Made by a program: the position numbers and the translations under genes
In this document: positions 21,451-30,748 of the stretch, in pieces
Numbering within the stretch: position 1 is the first letter of the stretch
How the letters are laid out: the number at the start of each line of letters is the position of its first letter
DNA from: Shewanella violacea DSS12
Lineage (GTDB): Bacteria; Pseudomonadota; Gammaproteobacteria; Enterobacterales; Shewanellaceae
Length of the DNA: 64,000 nucleotides
Assembly (NCBI RefSeq): GCF_000091325.1
Contig: NC_014012.1
Span: 3,739,684-3,803,683 of the forward strand
Direction: 5' to 3'
Notes under the pieces: model-generated
Databases searched by the model: none
Told to the model about the DNA's origin: nothing
Seen by the model: only the letters and a program-made list of their open reading frames with translations

Positions 21451-22368
21451 TTGAAACAATCAAATCAGGCCTATCTATATGGCATTGGTGCCATCTGCCT
21501 TTGGTCAACGGTCGCCACCGCTTTTAAGTTGGCACTCGCCCATTTCAGCCCGCTTCAGTTAGTCTTTGTTGCCACCATCACCTCTATCTTTGCCCTTAGC
21601 ATGATTCTGCTTGCTCAAAGAAAGCTACACCTGATAAAAGCGCAATTTAAGGCCAAGCCTCTTTTTTACCTACAGACAGGTTTACTCAACCCCTTCCTTT
21701 ATTACCTGGTGCTTTTCAAAGCCTATGATTTACTGCCAGCGCAACAGGCTTTGTCCCTTAACTACACCTGGGCCATCTTGCTGCCACTATTATCTGTACC
21801 ACTTCTTTCTCAAAAGCTCAGAAAGAGTGATATAACCGCGGCCATCGTCGCCTACTTCGGGGTCTTCGTTATCGCTACCCAGGGAAATCTCACCAGTTTT
21901 TCCTTCGAGAGTGGCACAGGCGTTATATTAGCTCTCACTAGCACCATACTTTGGTCTCTGTACTGGATAGTTAACACTAAGGACAAGGGAGATCCAGTCG
22001 TGAGTTTACTACTCAGCTTCTTGGTGGGCTTCCCGTTCATTTTAGTCACCTTATTATGGACTCAGGAACTGCCCAGCTGGAACCCACAAGCGTTCGCAGC
22101 GGGTATTTATGTCGGTCTGTTTGAGATGGGAGTTACGTTTGTACTCTGGTTAGTGGCACTTAAAAAAGCGGAAAGAACGGCGAGTATCAGCACCTTGGTA
22201 TTTATGTCCCCTGTGATGTCCATCGGCTTTATTGCCTTGATCTTGCACGAACAGATCGCCAAATCTACCTATATAGGTCTGGCCTTAATCTTAACGGCAC
22301 TGGCATTACAACAACTGCTGCCCCTGCTGAATAGACTCAGAGGAAAGGCCGCCAGCGAGTCAGTCTAA
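21451..22368 (+). CDS. EamA/DMT family transporter (RhaT/YddG-like permease)
   Basis: Drug/metabolite-transporter superfamily membrane protein with two EamA repeats of five helices each (305 residues, ten predicted helices). The first helix YLYGIGAICLWSTVATAFKL is characteristic. The start is a TTG at 21451: AAGAG lies ~9 nt upstream and no in-frame ATG precedes the first helix. The second repeat contains FEMGVTFVLWLVALKKAERT. The substrate is unknown. Its 5' region is shared with the divergent dnaK promoter, and it converges with a DUF4097-like gene. Confidence 0.85.
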   Translation: MKQSNQAYLYGIGAICLWSTVATAFKLALAHFSPLQLVFVATITSIFALSMILLAQRKLHLIKAQFKAKPLFYLQTGLLNPFLYYLVLFKAYDLLPAQQALSLNYTWAILLPLLSVPLLSQKLRKSDITAAIVAYFGVFVIATQGNLTSFSFESGTGVILALTSTILWSLYWIVNTKDKGDPVVSLLLSFLVGFPFILVTLLWTQELPSWNPQAFAAGIYVGLFEMGVTFVLWLVALKKAERTASISTLVFMSPVMSIGFIALILHEQIAKSTYIGLALILTALALQQLLPLLNRLRGKAASESV

Positions 22369-22392
22369 TACCCCTCTCAATTAACTTAGTTT

Positions 22393-22438
22393 CTTAATAG
22401 CATTAAGCCCACTAATAAGTGGGCTTAATGCTATTAAG
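22393..22438. terminator. Long perfect inverted repeat between convergent genes
   Basis: Perfect 21-bp arms (CTTAATAGCATTAAGCCCACT and its complement) around an AATA loop, located between the EamA gene and the DUF4097-like gene. It probably ends transcription from both sides, although T runs are lacking. Confidence 0.65.
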
Positions 22439-22461
22439 CAAAACGAATCACGAACTTCTCA

Positions 22462-23130
22462 TTAGAATTTGTGGTGAACATCTATTTGACCGACCCCGAC
22501 ATTCACATTCAATTGACCAAAACCTGTTTGGTCTTCATTGTTATAAGCCTGTGTTACAAAGTTTCTGCTAACCTCAATCTGACGTCCCAGCAAGTCAACC
22601 GAGACCTCACCAACACCAGATTCTAGTGACACTGAGCGATATAAAATTTCATGCCTAATTTCTGCATGGCCTACACCCAAGTCGATATCTATGCTGTTTT
22701 CCATGTTATTGACTTCAACTTGACCCACACCAAGATTGAGCTTAATAGCCGCATGACGTGGTAGATAAACAATCCATTGCTGTTTCACATCATCTTGATC
22801 ATTTAATTTAAGCGCTATTCCATCACTTGCCTGAATCACATCTAATTTAATATCATCAATCTCTGCACTGCTCCATAGTGACAACCAATTACGCTCACTA
22901 GGAGTGACCAAGACTTCGACACGAATATTTTGCTCATCGGTAGCAATAAACTTAGCCGAACCTACATCCATATCAAGCATGACCTTCTGACCATCATAGG
23001 CATAACTATGACTCAGCGTTTTAGCACTATCAGCTAACACTGAGGTCACAGCCAAAGAAGAGAAAGCAGCAGCAATGACGATGACACTACTCAGTGTCGC
23101 AGTAAGAAGTTTTTTTATTAGCTTATTCAT
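22462..23130 (-). CDS. Secreted DUF4097-like beta-repeat protein
   Basis: Predicted exported protein of 222 residues. A signal peptide is followed by repeating beta-strand units with the phrase GVG at regular spacing (LGVGQVEV, LGVGHAEI, SGVGEVSV, VGVGQIDV). This resembles DUF4097/putative-adhesin beta-helical proteins. The ATG at 23130 is chosen because AGGA lies 8 nt upstream, whereas the ATG three codons earlier sits directly on that site. The function is unknown. It is a single gene converging with the EamA transporter. Confidence 0.7.
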   Translation of the reverse strand: MNKLIKKLLTATLSSVIVIAAAFSSLAVTSVLADSAKTLSHSYAYDGQKVMLDMDVGSAKFIATDEQNIRVEVLVTPSERNWLSLWSSAEIDDIKLDVIQASDGIALKLNDQDDVKQQWIVYLPRHAAIKLNLGVGQVEVNNMENSIDIDLGVGHAEIRHEILYRSVSLESGVGEVSVDLLGRQIEVSRNFVTQAYNNEDQTGFGQLNVNVGVGQIDVHHKF

Positions 23131-23502
23131 ATTTGCCATCCTGATATTAAAATCCCTTTAGGTATACACAGACATAGCAAAACCTAAGCCATAAAGTTTT
23201 TTCCATTTAATTTCAGAGAATTACCTAAGATAACTAGGTTTAATTATTGAGAGGTAAGCTGACTTGCTAGTGAATAGTGCTAATGCTTAGCTAAATTCAC
23301 TAAAAATTTAGGGACTGGTATAAGTGTTGGGTTTTATGCCTAATATAAGCACTTAGCTGGTATTAATCACCAGCCAAGGGGGAGTATAAGGATGTCGTGA
23401 GCACATGCTTGATTAACCACCTAGCATGCAAACACTTCTGTAATACCAACTAATATCCAACCTCTATACTTAAATCAGATATAACACTTATGGGAGAGCT
23501 TA
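23131..23502. other. Intergenic region between two divergent genes
   Basis: About 370 bp, AT-rich, with several short partial palindromes such as GGTATAAGTG...CACTTAGCTGGTATTAATCACCAGCC. No ORF or recognised regulatory motif. Confidence 0.4.
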
Positions 23503-23745
23503 ATGCAAGTGCAGCTGCTAGTGACACATACAGACTTTTGTATTCATAATCTAGAACGTGAGTTGGATAATGTTGGGATTCAATATCAGATAGATTATAT
23601 CGAAGACAACCCTAAGCAAGTGAATGCCTATCATATAAGACATTCACCCAATATATTTATCCAAGGTAAGTTAATCTTCAGGTACCAGCCAAGTCCCGCA
23701 GAGTTGAAAATACTTCTGGAGAAGGAAAGCTTATACCAGGGGTAA
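23503..23745 (+). CDS. Small thioredoxin/glutaredoxin-fold protein lacking CXXC
   Basis: The 80 residues follow the pattern of a short thioredoxin-like domain: strand VQLLVTHTDFC, helix, strand IQYQIDYIEDN, then YHIRHSPNIFIQGKLIF with the Pro that usually precedes the third strand, and a final helix. The active-site position has THTDFC in place of a CXXC, so a redox-catalytic role is unlikely. GGGAGA lies 6-8 nt before the ATG. It is transcribed alone and ends at a strong bidirectional terminator. Confidence 0.65.
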   Translation: MQVQLLVTHTDFCIHNLERELDNVGIQYQIDYIEDNPKQVNAYHIRHSPNIFIQGKLIFRYQPSPAELKILLEKESLYQG

Positions 23746-23812
23746 ATACCTAAGCCTTATGTCTAATCATCTGGATCTCATAGCTTGTCTGGTTCGCCTA
23801 ACTAGATTAGAG

Positions 23813-23854
23813 AACAACAAGGGTCAGAAATAAATATCTGACCCTTGTTGTTTT
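23813..23854. terminator. Bidirectional intrinsic terminator
   Basis: Sixteen-bp perfect stem (AACAACAAGGGTCAGA / TCTGACCCTTGTTGTT) with an 8-nt loop and T run, between the small thioredoxin-fold gene (+) and the large metalloprotease gene (-). Confidence 0.88.
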
Positions 23855-23872
23855 AACTGTTCAAAACTTGAA

Positions 23873-26800
23873 TTAGACCAGTCTGCGTCTCACTAATAAC
23901 AAAGCCGTTAAGAGCCACCAGCCACTCAGACTCCCGCCTGAATCATCAGTTGTTGATTCCCTCGATGTTGCTGTCGCCAATGTTTTATGGACCAGCAGCT
24001 GAATAGATTCGGTCAGAGTATTTGAGCCATCGGTTACGGTCAATTTCAGCATAATGGTCTCATCGCTGGATACCCTAGGCGCCGTTAGTGTCAAACTCTT
24101 TGCCGATGAATCTGCGATAGTGAGCGCCTTTCCTGATGTTTGTAGCCATTGATAGCTAAGCTTGTCATCATTGAAACCTAAGATATCCGCTGAGACAAAA
24201 ATTAATTGCCCACCAGAGTAACTGCTCTTATCTGTCTGAATCGACAAGGACAAGACTGGATTTATTATGGTAATTCTAATTTCAGACTCCACAGTATCTA
24301 AACCGTCATTCACCGTGAGTTTAAGTAAGATGACCTGATTTCTGGACACTAGGGGCGCCGACAAGGTTAATTTTGCATCATCCGTTCCACTCAAACTCAC
24401 CTTAATACCGCTCAGCTGTTGCCAATGAAAGCTAAGCCTGTCATTTTCGGCATCTTGTGTCGTGGAGGCATCCAGAATGATGTCGGCTCCCTCCTGCACT
24501 TGATAACTGCTTTTTAAGCTAATGACAGGTAGCTGATTAATCACTTCGGTCACCATCTTACCCACAGATGCGATCGCGCCGTTAAGCTTATAGTCTAGAT
24601 CGTTTATCCCGCCATCTTCTATGGTTAACTGAATACAGTTATCACCGACATTTAACCCTGCAATATACTGCCCCGATAAGGCGACTGGACAGTTGCCCTC
24701 ACTATCGACTTTGGCCGATGAAATGGTGTCCTTACCATTGACCCTAAAGTTAACCCAAGAATCAGACGAGCTATACAGCCTGTATATAGCTTTAGCTGGT
24801 ATAGACTGACCATGTTCCAGAGGAATAACCACAGCTGGGTGTGCGCTAAATGAGCCTAAGTTGGTAATGCGATAATTGACTATGCTAGACACTGTGATGA
24901 AATGCGGGTCTAGACTATTTTCTACACCTGTACCTTGCTCACTGCCATGCTTGGCAATATTACCCTGTGTCACCGCCGAATATCTGCAATCGAAGCCGCA
25001 TGATGAAAGTGCAACATGCCCTAAGCTCAAACTTAAATTAGCCAAGGTCTGCAGCGGTGCTGTGTTATCGGCAATAGGTAACCTAGTATTATCCGCCTCA
25101 TCATCGAGGTAATCAGGGATACCATCGAGATCGCTATCTAGATACCCTTCCTCTCTATCGTTAATACCATCATTATCGCTATCCGCCCCCACAGACAAGG
25201 TCCCGGTACGCTTATGAATAACCAGATTTTGATGTGCTATTGTGGTTAATGCCCCCCAAGCATTATTGTCAGCGACACTGACCCCTAAGCTAAACACTTG
25301 CTGGGGCATACTTTTCGGATCAAATTCAAAACTGTTCCCTAAGCTATCTAGGTTTAAGTCTTCAATCGCATTATCGCTAGCCTGCCAGTTAATCTGGTGA
25401 ATATCACCCGGGTTCTTATCGCTCACAAGAGCAAGCACAGTAACCAATCCCAGTGAAGGGTCTATTATTTGGGTCTGCTCTCCAGCTTGTTGCATCACCA
25501 AGGCTACCTGTGGAGCAAAATTATGCTCTGCCAAGGTCAAGACCTGTTTGTCATTAAGGATCACTGCATTATCGGCATGGGTCAGTGTGATTAACACTTG
25601 GTCGCCGTCTCTGGCTAGGCTTGAGATCTTAATATCGATATATTGCTCAATACCGCTATCGAATCTAACCTCACCAGTCGTTGGTCCGTCGATGGCACCC
25701 GATACTCGATACCCCACAATAACCGGATAGACTGCCGCCTCTCCGGAAAGGGAAACTGCAAGCCTATAATGACTGCCTGCTGGTAGATATTCTTCGCTCA
25801 ATAGAGAGATTTGAGGCTGGATATGAATATTCAAATAACCTTGGGCCAAGTTGCCTGAGCTGTCTTTTGCTGACACAGCCACCCTATGTTTGCCCGACTT
25901 GAGCCTGAGTTTATCTAGACTCAGAGGGATCTGTCCATCAACGACATCGATTGCATATGCTGAGATCTTGGTGGATATATCTGTCTTGATACCGCGAGCA
26001 TCTATCAATTCAACACCAGAGTCATCTATGACCGGCGAACGAGTATCGACAATATGGACAACCTGAATTTTAGTCGCCAGATTACCGGCGTGATCTTTGG
26101 CCGTCCACAATATCTTGTGGGTCCCCACTCCTAATGGCCCCTCATAATCCGAGCTAAGCGAAACTGGGTATAGATTATTGTCAGTGACCTCAGGAGCAAC
26201 CAAGTTCAGTGCCGTCTTGTTAGCCATGGCTTCAAATGTTAATGGCAAAATACGACCAAATACCGGCGCCAGCTCATCACCCACACTCGAATTTAATGGC
26301 TCCGAGTCCCGCTCATCGACTATTCCATCATTGTCATCATCGGGATCGGCATTATTGCCTATGCCATCATTATCTGTGTCTGTGTTTTCACCTGCATCTC
26401 TAGGGAAAGCATCCCTAGCGTTATTGACACCATCGCCATCGATATCACTATCGCTGGAATCAGGTATAAAATCATTATCCAGATCATTGGGCTTATCCAA
26501 TGGGTTTAACGGATTACTGCCCTCAGTGACTTCCACCGAATCACTATAGCCATCGTTATCATCATCGAGATCGGTATTATTGCCTATACCGTCATTATCG
26601 GTGTCGGTGTTTTCACTTGCATCTCTAGGGAAGGCATCTTGAATATTATTGACACCATCACCATCGATATCATTATCCAGTGAGTCCGGTACATAATCAT
26701 TATCGAGATCATTGGGCTTATCCAATGGGTCTAAGGAATCGCTTCCCTCAGCTTGCTCAACCACATCGCTATAGCCGTCATTATCATCATCTGAGTCACA

Positions 26801-28576
26801 TGCATCGCCACCATCGAAGCTGCCATCGGTATTAACCTGATTCGGATTAAACACCATAGGGCAGTTATCAACCACATCGGCAACACCATCACCATCGGTA
26901 TCGAATACCGCACTAGGGTCCTCTATATTTAATACATATTGACCACCATTGCCATACTCAACAAACCCAGTAGCGGGATGAGTATCCGGTGAAACCCCAT
27001 CGATAGTCAGGTAATAGTTACCGGCACCGAGAGGACCGATATATTCGAACTTGTTAGTACTCGTATTGAGGGGAAACAGATCACTTGAAGCCGAGCTAGC
27101 TATGATGACGCCAAAGCTATTGGTTAATGCCACATCAAACGCTAGATTAGCCCCTTGAAACTCACTTTCAGCCAACAAATATGACTCTACACCTATATTG
27201 ACTGTTCTCGCCGATGCTAGAGTAAACGAGTAGACATCAACATCATCAACGACACCTGCTGGTGCAATTTGTCCCCTATGATCCTTACTAGGAAAAGGCA
27301 AAGGAGTGGCTGCAATAATGCTATCTCCAGCATCATCATCTAAGACACCCAGGACTCTAGTGATAATAGCGATATCATCCTGGTGTTGATTGGCATCGGC
27401 ATAGTCACCACGACTCCATTGCACATAATTTTTACCGTATGGGGCTCCCATGATTGGTCCCCATTGGCCATGGCCAGAGTAATAGCCCCGAGTTGAGGTG
27501 CCATCATGAGTCAAACCCATCTGATGTCCAGACTCATGAGCATGAGCCATGCCCATATCTATACTTGTTACCCAGTTAAAACCCGTATTCGAGTAGTCGC
27601 TTACATTACCAAAAATGCCAACATAGGCGACTCCACCAGCACGATTAGGGTAAAAATCTCTCGTTGTGGTGGCAATAATTTGCGAGCGTTGGCCTATAGG
27701 GGTGGCATCGAAAACTGCCTGACTGGTGGTGATGTTAATATCAAAAATGGCATAGTCTTCCGCAACTTCTCGCCAAGTCAGCCAGATGATTTTTTTTTCT
27801 AAATCGGAAAAGTTGACTGTATCTGAGTCGTGACTATATGGCGTATAGTCAATGTCATTACCACTGTTATAGCTGTCATTCCAGTTAGTACCGCTTAGCC
27901 TTCCTCCCCAGTTATTCAGATACAAGGTTTTTGAGGCGCCGGGTTTACTCTCTAGTTGACGCAGATCCACTAAGCTAGGAATGTGCTCTGGTAGACGTAC
28001 CTCAATTTCCTCCAGGCTATAATTTTCAGCCTCAGGATATTGCGCACATAAATATTGGTGGAGATCCTGCTTTATAAACTCCCCACGTCCGTATGTATCA
28101 AAATCGGCTCTATATAGCTCGCCTTTTGAGACATCATGAAGCTCCATGGCCACTATGTTCTTGTTGCTCTCGATTATCTTAAGTGAGCCTGCATTTTCTT
28201 TAAAAGAAATCACTGTCATAGCATCGACTGATGATTTGTTTTCCACTAACTCAGCATAAGCGCCAAACCGCTTAAGTGCCTTATCTGCACCGCTTAACTC
28301 GACCTCCTCTGCTAGGGTGCGTTTAACTATCCCGGTAACGCTCTCTCCATTAGGCAAGGTCAGCATGACTTCAGCTCCCCTGACTAATGTTTTTGTAGAG
28401 CGAATATTGAGGTGCACGCCAGCCGGGGCTAGTTCAGCCAAATTAAGCTCTGAGGTACCGCCAATCATTAGCGGTGAATTCAAGGAATAAATAGCGTTTT
28501 CAAGGGAGGCTGACAAGCCATAAGGAGAGACAAAACTGCAAAATAAAACACAAGTTAAAGGAATAAATCTTTTCAT
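23873..28576 (-). CDS. Large secreted metalloprotease with calcium-binding repeats, PKD-like domains and GlyGly-CTERM
   Basis: Predicted exported zinc protease of 1,567 residues. After the signal peptide (MKRFIPLTCVLFCSFVSPYG) there is a metzincin-type motif HESGHQMGLTHD (~345-356). A PPC-like domain follows (~445-540), then thrombospondin type 3 Asp-rich calcium repeats (~557-765, DTDGDGVADVVDNCP and relatives). Next come an HYR-like domain (~770-845), further Ig-like regions, and two PKD/REJ-like domains (~1345-1528). The C-terminus GGS-GWWLLTALLLVRRRLV is a GlyGly-CTERM tail, the sorting signal processed by rhombosortase for surface release. I chose the ATG at 28576 because it begins the signal peptide; the frame extends 54 bp further. 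A CRP-like site lies ~85 bp upstream. A role in protein foraging is inferred. Confidence 0.88.
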   Translation of the reverse strand: MKRFIPLTCVLFCSFVSPYGLSASLENAIYSLNSPLMIGGTSELNLAELAPAGVHLNIRSTKTLVRGAEVMLTLPNGESVTGIVKRTLAEEVELSGADKALKRFGAYAELVENKSSVDAMTVISFKENAGSLKIIESNKNIVAMELHDVSKGELYRADFDTYGRGEFIKQDLHQYLCAQYPEAENYSLEEIEVRLPEHIPSLVDLRQLESKPGASKTLYLNNWGGRLSGTNWNDSYNSGNDIDYTPYSHDSDTVNFSDLEKKIIWLTWREVAEDYAIFDINITTSQAVFDATPIGQRSQIIATTTRDFYPNRAGGVAYVGIFGNVSDYSNTGFNWVTSIDMGMAHAHESGHQMGLTHDGTSTRGYYSGHGQWGPIMGAPYGKNYVQWSRGDYADANQHQDDIAIITRVLGVLDDDAGDSIIAATPLPFPSKDHRGQIAPAGVVDDVDVYSFTLASARTVNIGVESYLLAESEFQGANLAFDVALTNSFGVIIASSASSDLFPLNTSTNKFEYIGPLGAGNYYLTIDGVSPDTHPATGFVEYGNGGQYVLNIEDPSAVFDTDGDGVADVVDNCPMVFNPNQVNTDGSFDGGDACDSDDDNDGYSDVVEQAEGSDSLDPLDKPNDLDNDYVPDSLDNDIDGDGVNNIQDAFPRDASENTDTDNDGIGNNTDLDDDNDGYSDSVEVTEGSNPLNPLDKPNDLDNDFIPDSSDSDIDGDGVNNARDAFPRDAGENTDTDNDGIGNNADPDDDNDGIVDERDSEPLNSSVGDELAPVFGRILPLTFEAMANKTALNLVAPEVTDNNLYPVSLSSDYEGPLGVGTHKILWTAKDHAGNLATKIQVVHIVDTRSPVIDDSGVELIDARGIKTDISTKISAYAIDVVDGQIPLSLDKLRLKSGKHRVAVSAKDSSGNLAQGYLNIHIQPQISLLSEEYLPAGSHYRLAVSLSGEAAVYPVIVGYRVSGAIDGPTTGEVRFDSGIEQYIDIKISSLARDGDQVLITLTHADNAVILNDKQVLTLAEHNFAPQVALVMQQAGEQTQIIDPSLGLVTVLALVSDKNPGDIHQINWQASDNAIEDLNLDSLGNSFEFDPKSMPQQVFSLGVSVADNNAWGALTTIAHQNLVIHKRTGTLSVGADSDNDGINDREEGYLDSDLDGIPDYLDDEADNTRLPIADNTAPLQTLANLSLSLGHVALSSCGFDCRYSAVTQGNIAKHGSEQGTGVENSLDPHFITVSSIVNYRITNLGSFSAHPAVVIPLEHGQSIPAKAIYRLYSSSDSWVNFRVNGKDTISSAKVDSEGNCPVALSGQYIAGLNVGDNCIQLTIEDGGINDLDYKLNGAIASVGKMVTEVINQLPVISLKSSYQVQEGADIILDASTTQDAENDRLSFHWQQLSGIKVSLSGTDDAKLTLSAPLVSRNQVILLKLTVNDGLDTVESEIRITIINPVLSLSIQTDKSSYSGGQLIFVSADILGFNDDKLSYQWLQTSGKALTIADSSAKSLTLTAPRVSSDETIMLKLTVTDGSNTLTESIQLLVHKTLATATSRESTTDDSGGSLSGWWLLTALLLVRRRLV

Positions 28577-28660
28577 AATATCTAACAAAGTATTAACGTG
28601 ACAGGAGTCTACCCCCACATACTTCATCAAGAAATCACAAATATGTACAAGTTACACAAG

Positions 28661-28676
28661 CGTGACGAAGATCACA
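28661..28676 (-). promoter_or_regulatory. Predicted CRP-cAMP binding site upstream of the metalloprotease
   Basis: On the - strand TGTGA-TCTTCG-TCACG matches the CRP consensus TGTGA-N6-TCACA at nine of ten core positions. It is 85-100 bp before the start codon, suitable for class I or II activation. Confidence 0.55.
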
Positions 28677-28907
28677 CTATCCAACATCGAAAGTACAGCC
28701 AATAACACTAATGATGACGGGATATTGACTATAAAGCTCTGATTAACAAATAAATGTCGGTATTATCTGTGTCATTAGCTTAGGTCATGAGTATGAATTG
28801 TGAATCTAAGTCGTGAATTTATACCAAGGGGTAAAAGCCTAATCCAATTTAATGCGATCTTAGCTAAATGCTAGAGGGACGAACACAGCCAAGGGTTTTT
28901 GCACTTA

Positions 28908-29447
28908 TTAGTCAGCTAGTTTTAAATCAGATTGACACAAACCATACCCATAAGTATCTAGATATTGATTATTAATTAAGATGCTTTGTTTGAAACAAGC
29001 TTCACGAACAAAACTATGTTTTTCCAATAACTTATATGAATCGGCATTGTGAACTGAACAAAATGCTACTAACTTATTCAATTTCAACTCCTTAAACGCA
29101 TACTCTTTGAGAAGCTTTAATGCACCACTGGCTATACCTTTCCCTTGGACGCTAGTCTTTAAAATGAAGCCAACTTCGGCGATTTTAGCCTCATGATTTA
29201 GTATTTTAAGCGCTATCCAGCCAACTTTTTCACCACATTCGATTTCGGTGATGGGCAGTGTGAGCCATGAGTCACTTTTTATATCCCAAGATTGAGATCT
29301 TATTTCAAATGCGAGTTTTGCTTCATCATAGGTAAGAGGCTTAGAGACATGCTGCATAATTGGTGAGCAAGTTAATATTTCTAAAAAAAAATCCCAATCT
29401 AATTTATCGAGTGGCATTAGTTTTATTCTTTCATCTGAGAGTTGCAC
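28908..29447 (-). CDS. GNAT family N-acetyltransferase (RimJ/RimL type)
   Basis: Acetyl-CoA-dependent N-acetyltransferase of 179 residues. It starts at a GTG (VQLSDERIKLMPL) with GGAAGA upstream. The acetyl-CoA loop is VQGKGIASGALKLLKEYAF (~108-126), followed by VAFCSVHNADSYKLLEKHSF, typical of the RimJ/RimL subgroup. The substrate is unknown. It is a single gene, not obviously in an operon. Confidence 0.85.
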   Translation of the reverse strand: MQLSDERIKLMPLDKLDWDFFLEILTCSPIMQHVSKPLTYDEAKLAFEIRSQSWDIKSDSWLTLPITEIECGEKVGWIALKILNHEAKIAEVGFILKTSVQGKGIASGALKLLKEYAFKELKLNKLVAFCSVHNADSYKLLEKHSFVREACFKQSILINNQYLDTYGYGLCQSDLKLAD

Positions 29448-29701
29448 GATTCTTCCCTATGCTTAATAGCAGCTGCAATTGTGCCCATAGGCACAGATCT
29501 TATAAACGCTCATGCACAATTAATAAACCTATGACTTTGTAGAGAGCCCCATATAACCTGATTAAATTTACGGCAGGCAAGGTCTTTTTACAAGACTTAG
29601 GCAAGCCTTGTATCATGATGATTTTGCAACATAGGCATAAAGTGGACCTAGTTAACTAATGCACTCATAACCAGTAAACTGCATTCGAAGCTAATTACAA
29701 A

Positions 29702-30118
29702 TTATTGATAATGTTTCAGCATAAAATACCGTTCAGGGCTTCCTTGAAATCCCGCTACTGTTCCCACAATCTCAAAGCCAAGCTTTTGATAGAAGGCTGG
29801 GGCTTGAAAAGATAAGGTATCTAGTTGAGTAATAACACAACCTCGTTTCTTTGCCTCGGCTTCTGCGAGCTCCATTAATCTGCGCCCAAGACCAGTTCCT
29901 CGAGTCCCTTTATCTACCCAAACGACGTCAATTAAGAAGTTTCTATAAATCGTCTGTCCCGAGACCCCTGCAATGATTTTGTCATCCTCATCGCGAGCAA
30001 CCACAGACAAAGCCTGAGTCTCTTCCGGCCCCATATGTTCATACTTATGCTCTCGAAGACCCGCGATAAGCGCATCGAAAACTACCGAGTCTTGTTCATT
30101 AATCACTTCAATTTTCAC
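29702..30118 (-). CDS. GNAT family N-acetyltransferase
   Basis: Small single-domain acetyltransferase of 138 residues. The acetyl-CoA binding motif is RGTGLGRRLMELAEAEAKKRG (~75-95, quoted in parts: RGTGLGRRLM, AEAKKRG), followed by LDTLSFQAPAFYQKLGFE. The start is a GTG with GGAGG 7 nt upstream. This short class is common among gene-cassette and resistance-like acetyltransferases. The substrate is unknown. Confidence 0.85.
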   Translation of the reverse strand: MKIEVINEQDSVVFDALIAGLREHKYEHMGPEETQALSVVARDEDDKIIAGVSGQTIYRNFLIDVVWVDKGTRGTGLGRRLMELAEAEAKKRGCVITQLDTLSFQAPAFYQKLGFEIVGTVAGFQGSPERYFMLKHYQ

Positions 30119-30369
30119 TGCATGGCCTCCAAGCCAAGATAAAGCACAAACAAAACTTTATTTACTTGTTAGCAGAATGTAAAGAACTCCAGCGTGCAAA
30201 TTCAACTTGAAAAGAGAACCACCTTTTGAATAACCAAGTGTAGATGCGACTTAGGGCGTCGTATAAATGAGGCGAGCGGATTCCTTTCACTACCATAATC
30301 AAACACGCCTGAGGATTACACTGGCCCCGTTGGAAGTTGCCGAAGTGGTTTGCTGAAAATAGTGTAAGG

Positions 30370-30634
30370 CTCACATGGATGTGAGACTAGCTTTCGGGGG
30401 GCTTGGAAGCGTTAGCTATTTTCAAAAAACACGTAGGAATACAACTTCGCCGGGGCGTCATGGTACTTTGGTTTATGAAGAATCAAGGGTGAAGGTCATG
30501 ATAATGACCTCTCTGAAAGAGGCATGGATACCGAACTGGATGTTAAACATGGATGTTATTGAAGAGGACGAGCAGTCCTCCGTACCCTAGTGTGGAATGG
30601 AATTCCACGACTTTAATTTCAAACGAAGTTTGAA
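30370..30634. repeat. Cluster of consecutive short hairpins (candidate structured RNA or mobile repeat)
   Basis: Within 265 bp there are successive perfect stems with 3-5-nt loops: CTCACA-TGGA-TGTGAG (30370-30385), GGTCAT-GATA-ATGACC (30494-30509), CCTCT-CTGAA-AGAGG (30508-30522), GAGGAC-GAGCA-GTCCTC (30564-30580), GTGGAAT-GGA-ATTCCAC (30592-30608) and TTCAAAC-GAA-GTTTGAA (30618-30634). A 71-codon ORF crosses them but has no recognisable domain. The region between the GNAT gene and proA (30119-30748) holds nothing else I can name. No reverse transcriptase or transposase is adjacent. Confidence 0.55.
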
Positions 30635-30748
30635 CAAACATTAGCGTATCAAAAATAGATATTAAGTTTCAGCTTTCAAACCTTTACCCGACATCAAATG
30701 AACCCCCAAATGCCCCAGCTTCATTCCAAGCAACTTCTCACTACAAAA

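Noticed and set aside
29448..30200. Integron cassette sites around the two GNAT genes
   Set aside because: A GCTAACAAG motif occurs upstream of one gene, but no matching second half at a suitable distance was found.
30375..30590. 71-codon ORF across the hairpin cluster
   Set aside because: Covers several perfect hairpins, has no ribosome site or domain; the structure explains the sequence better than a protein.
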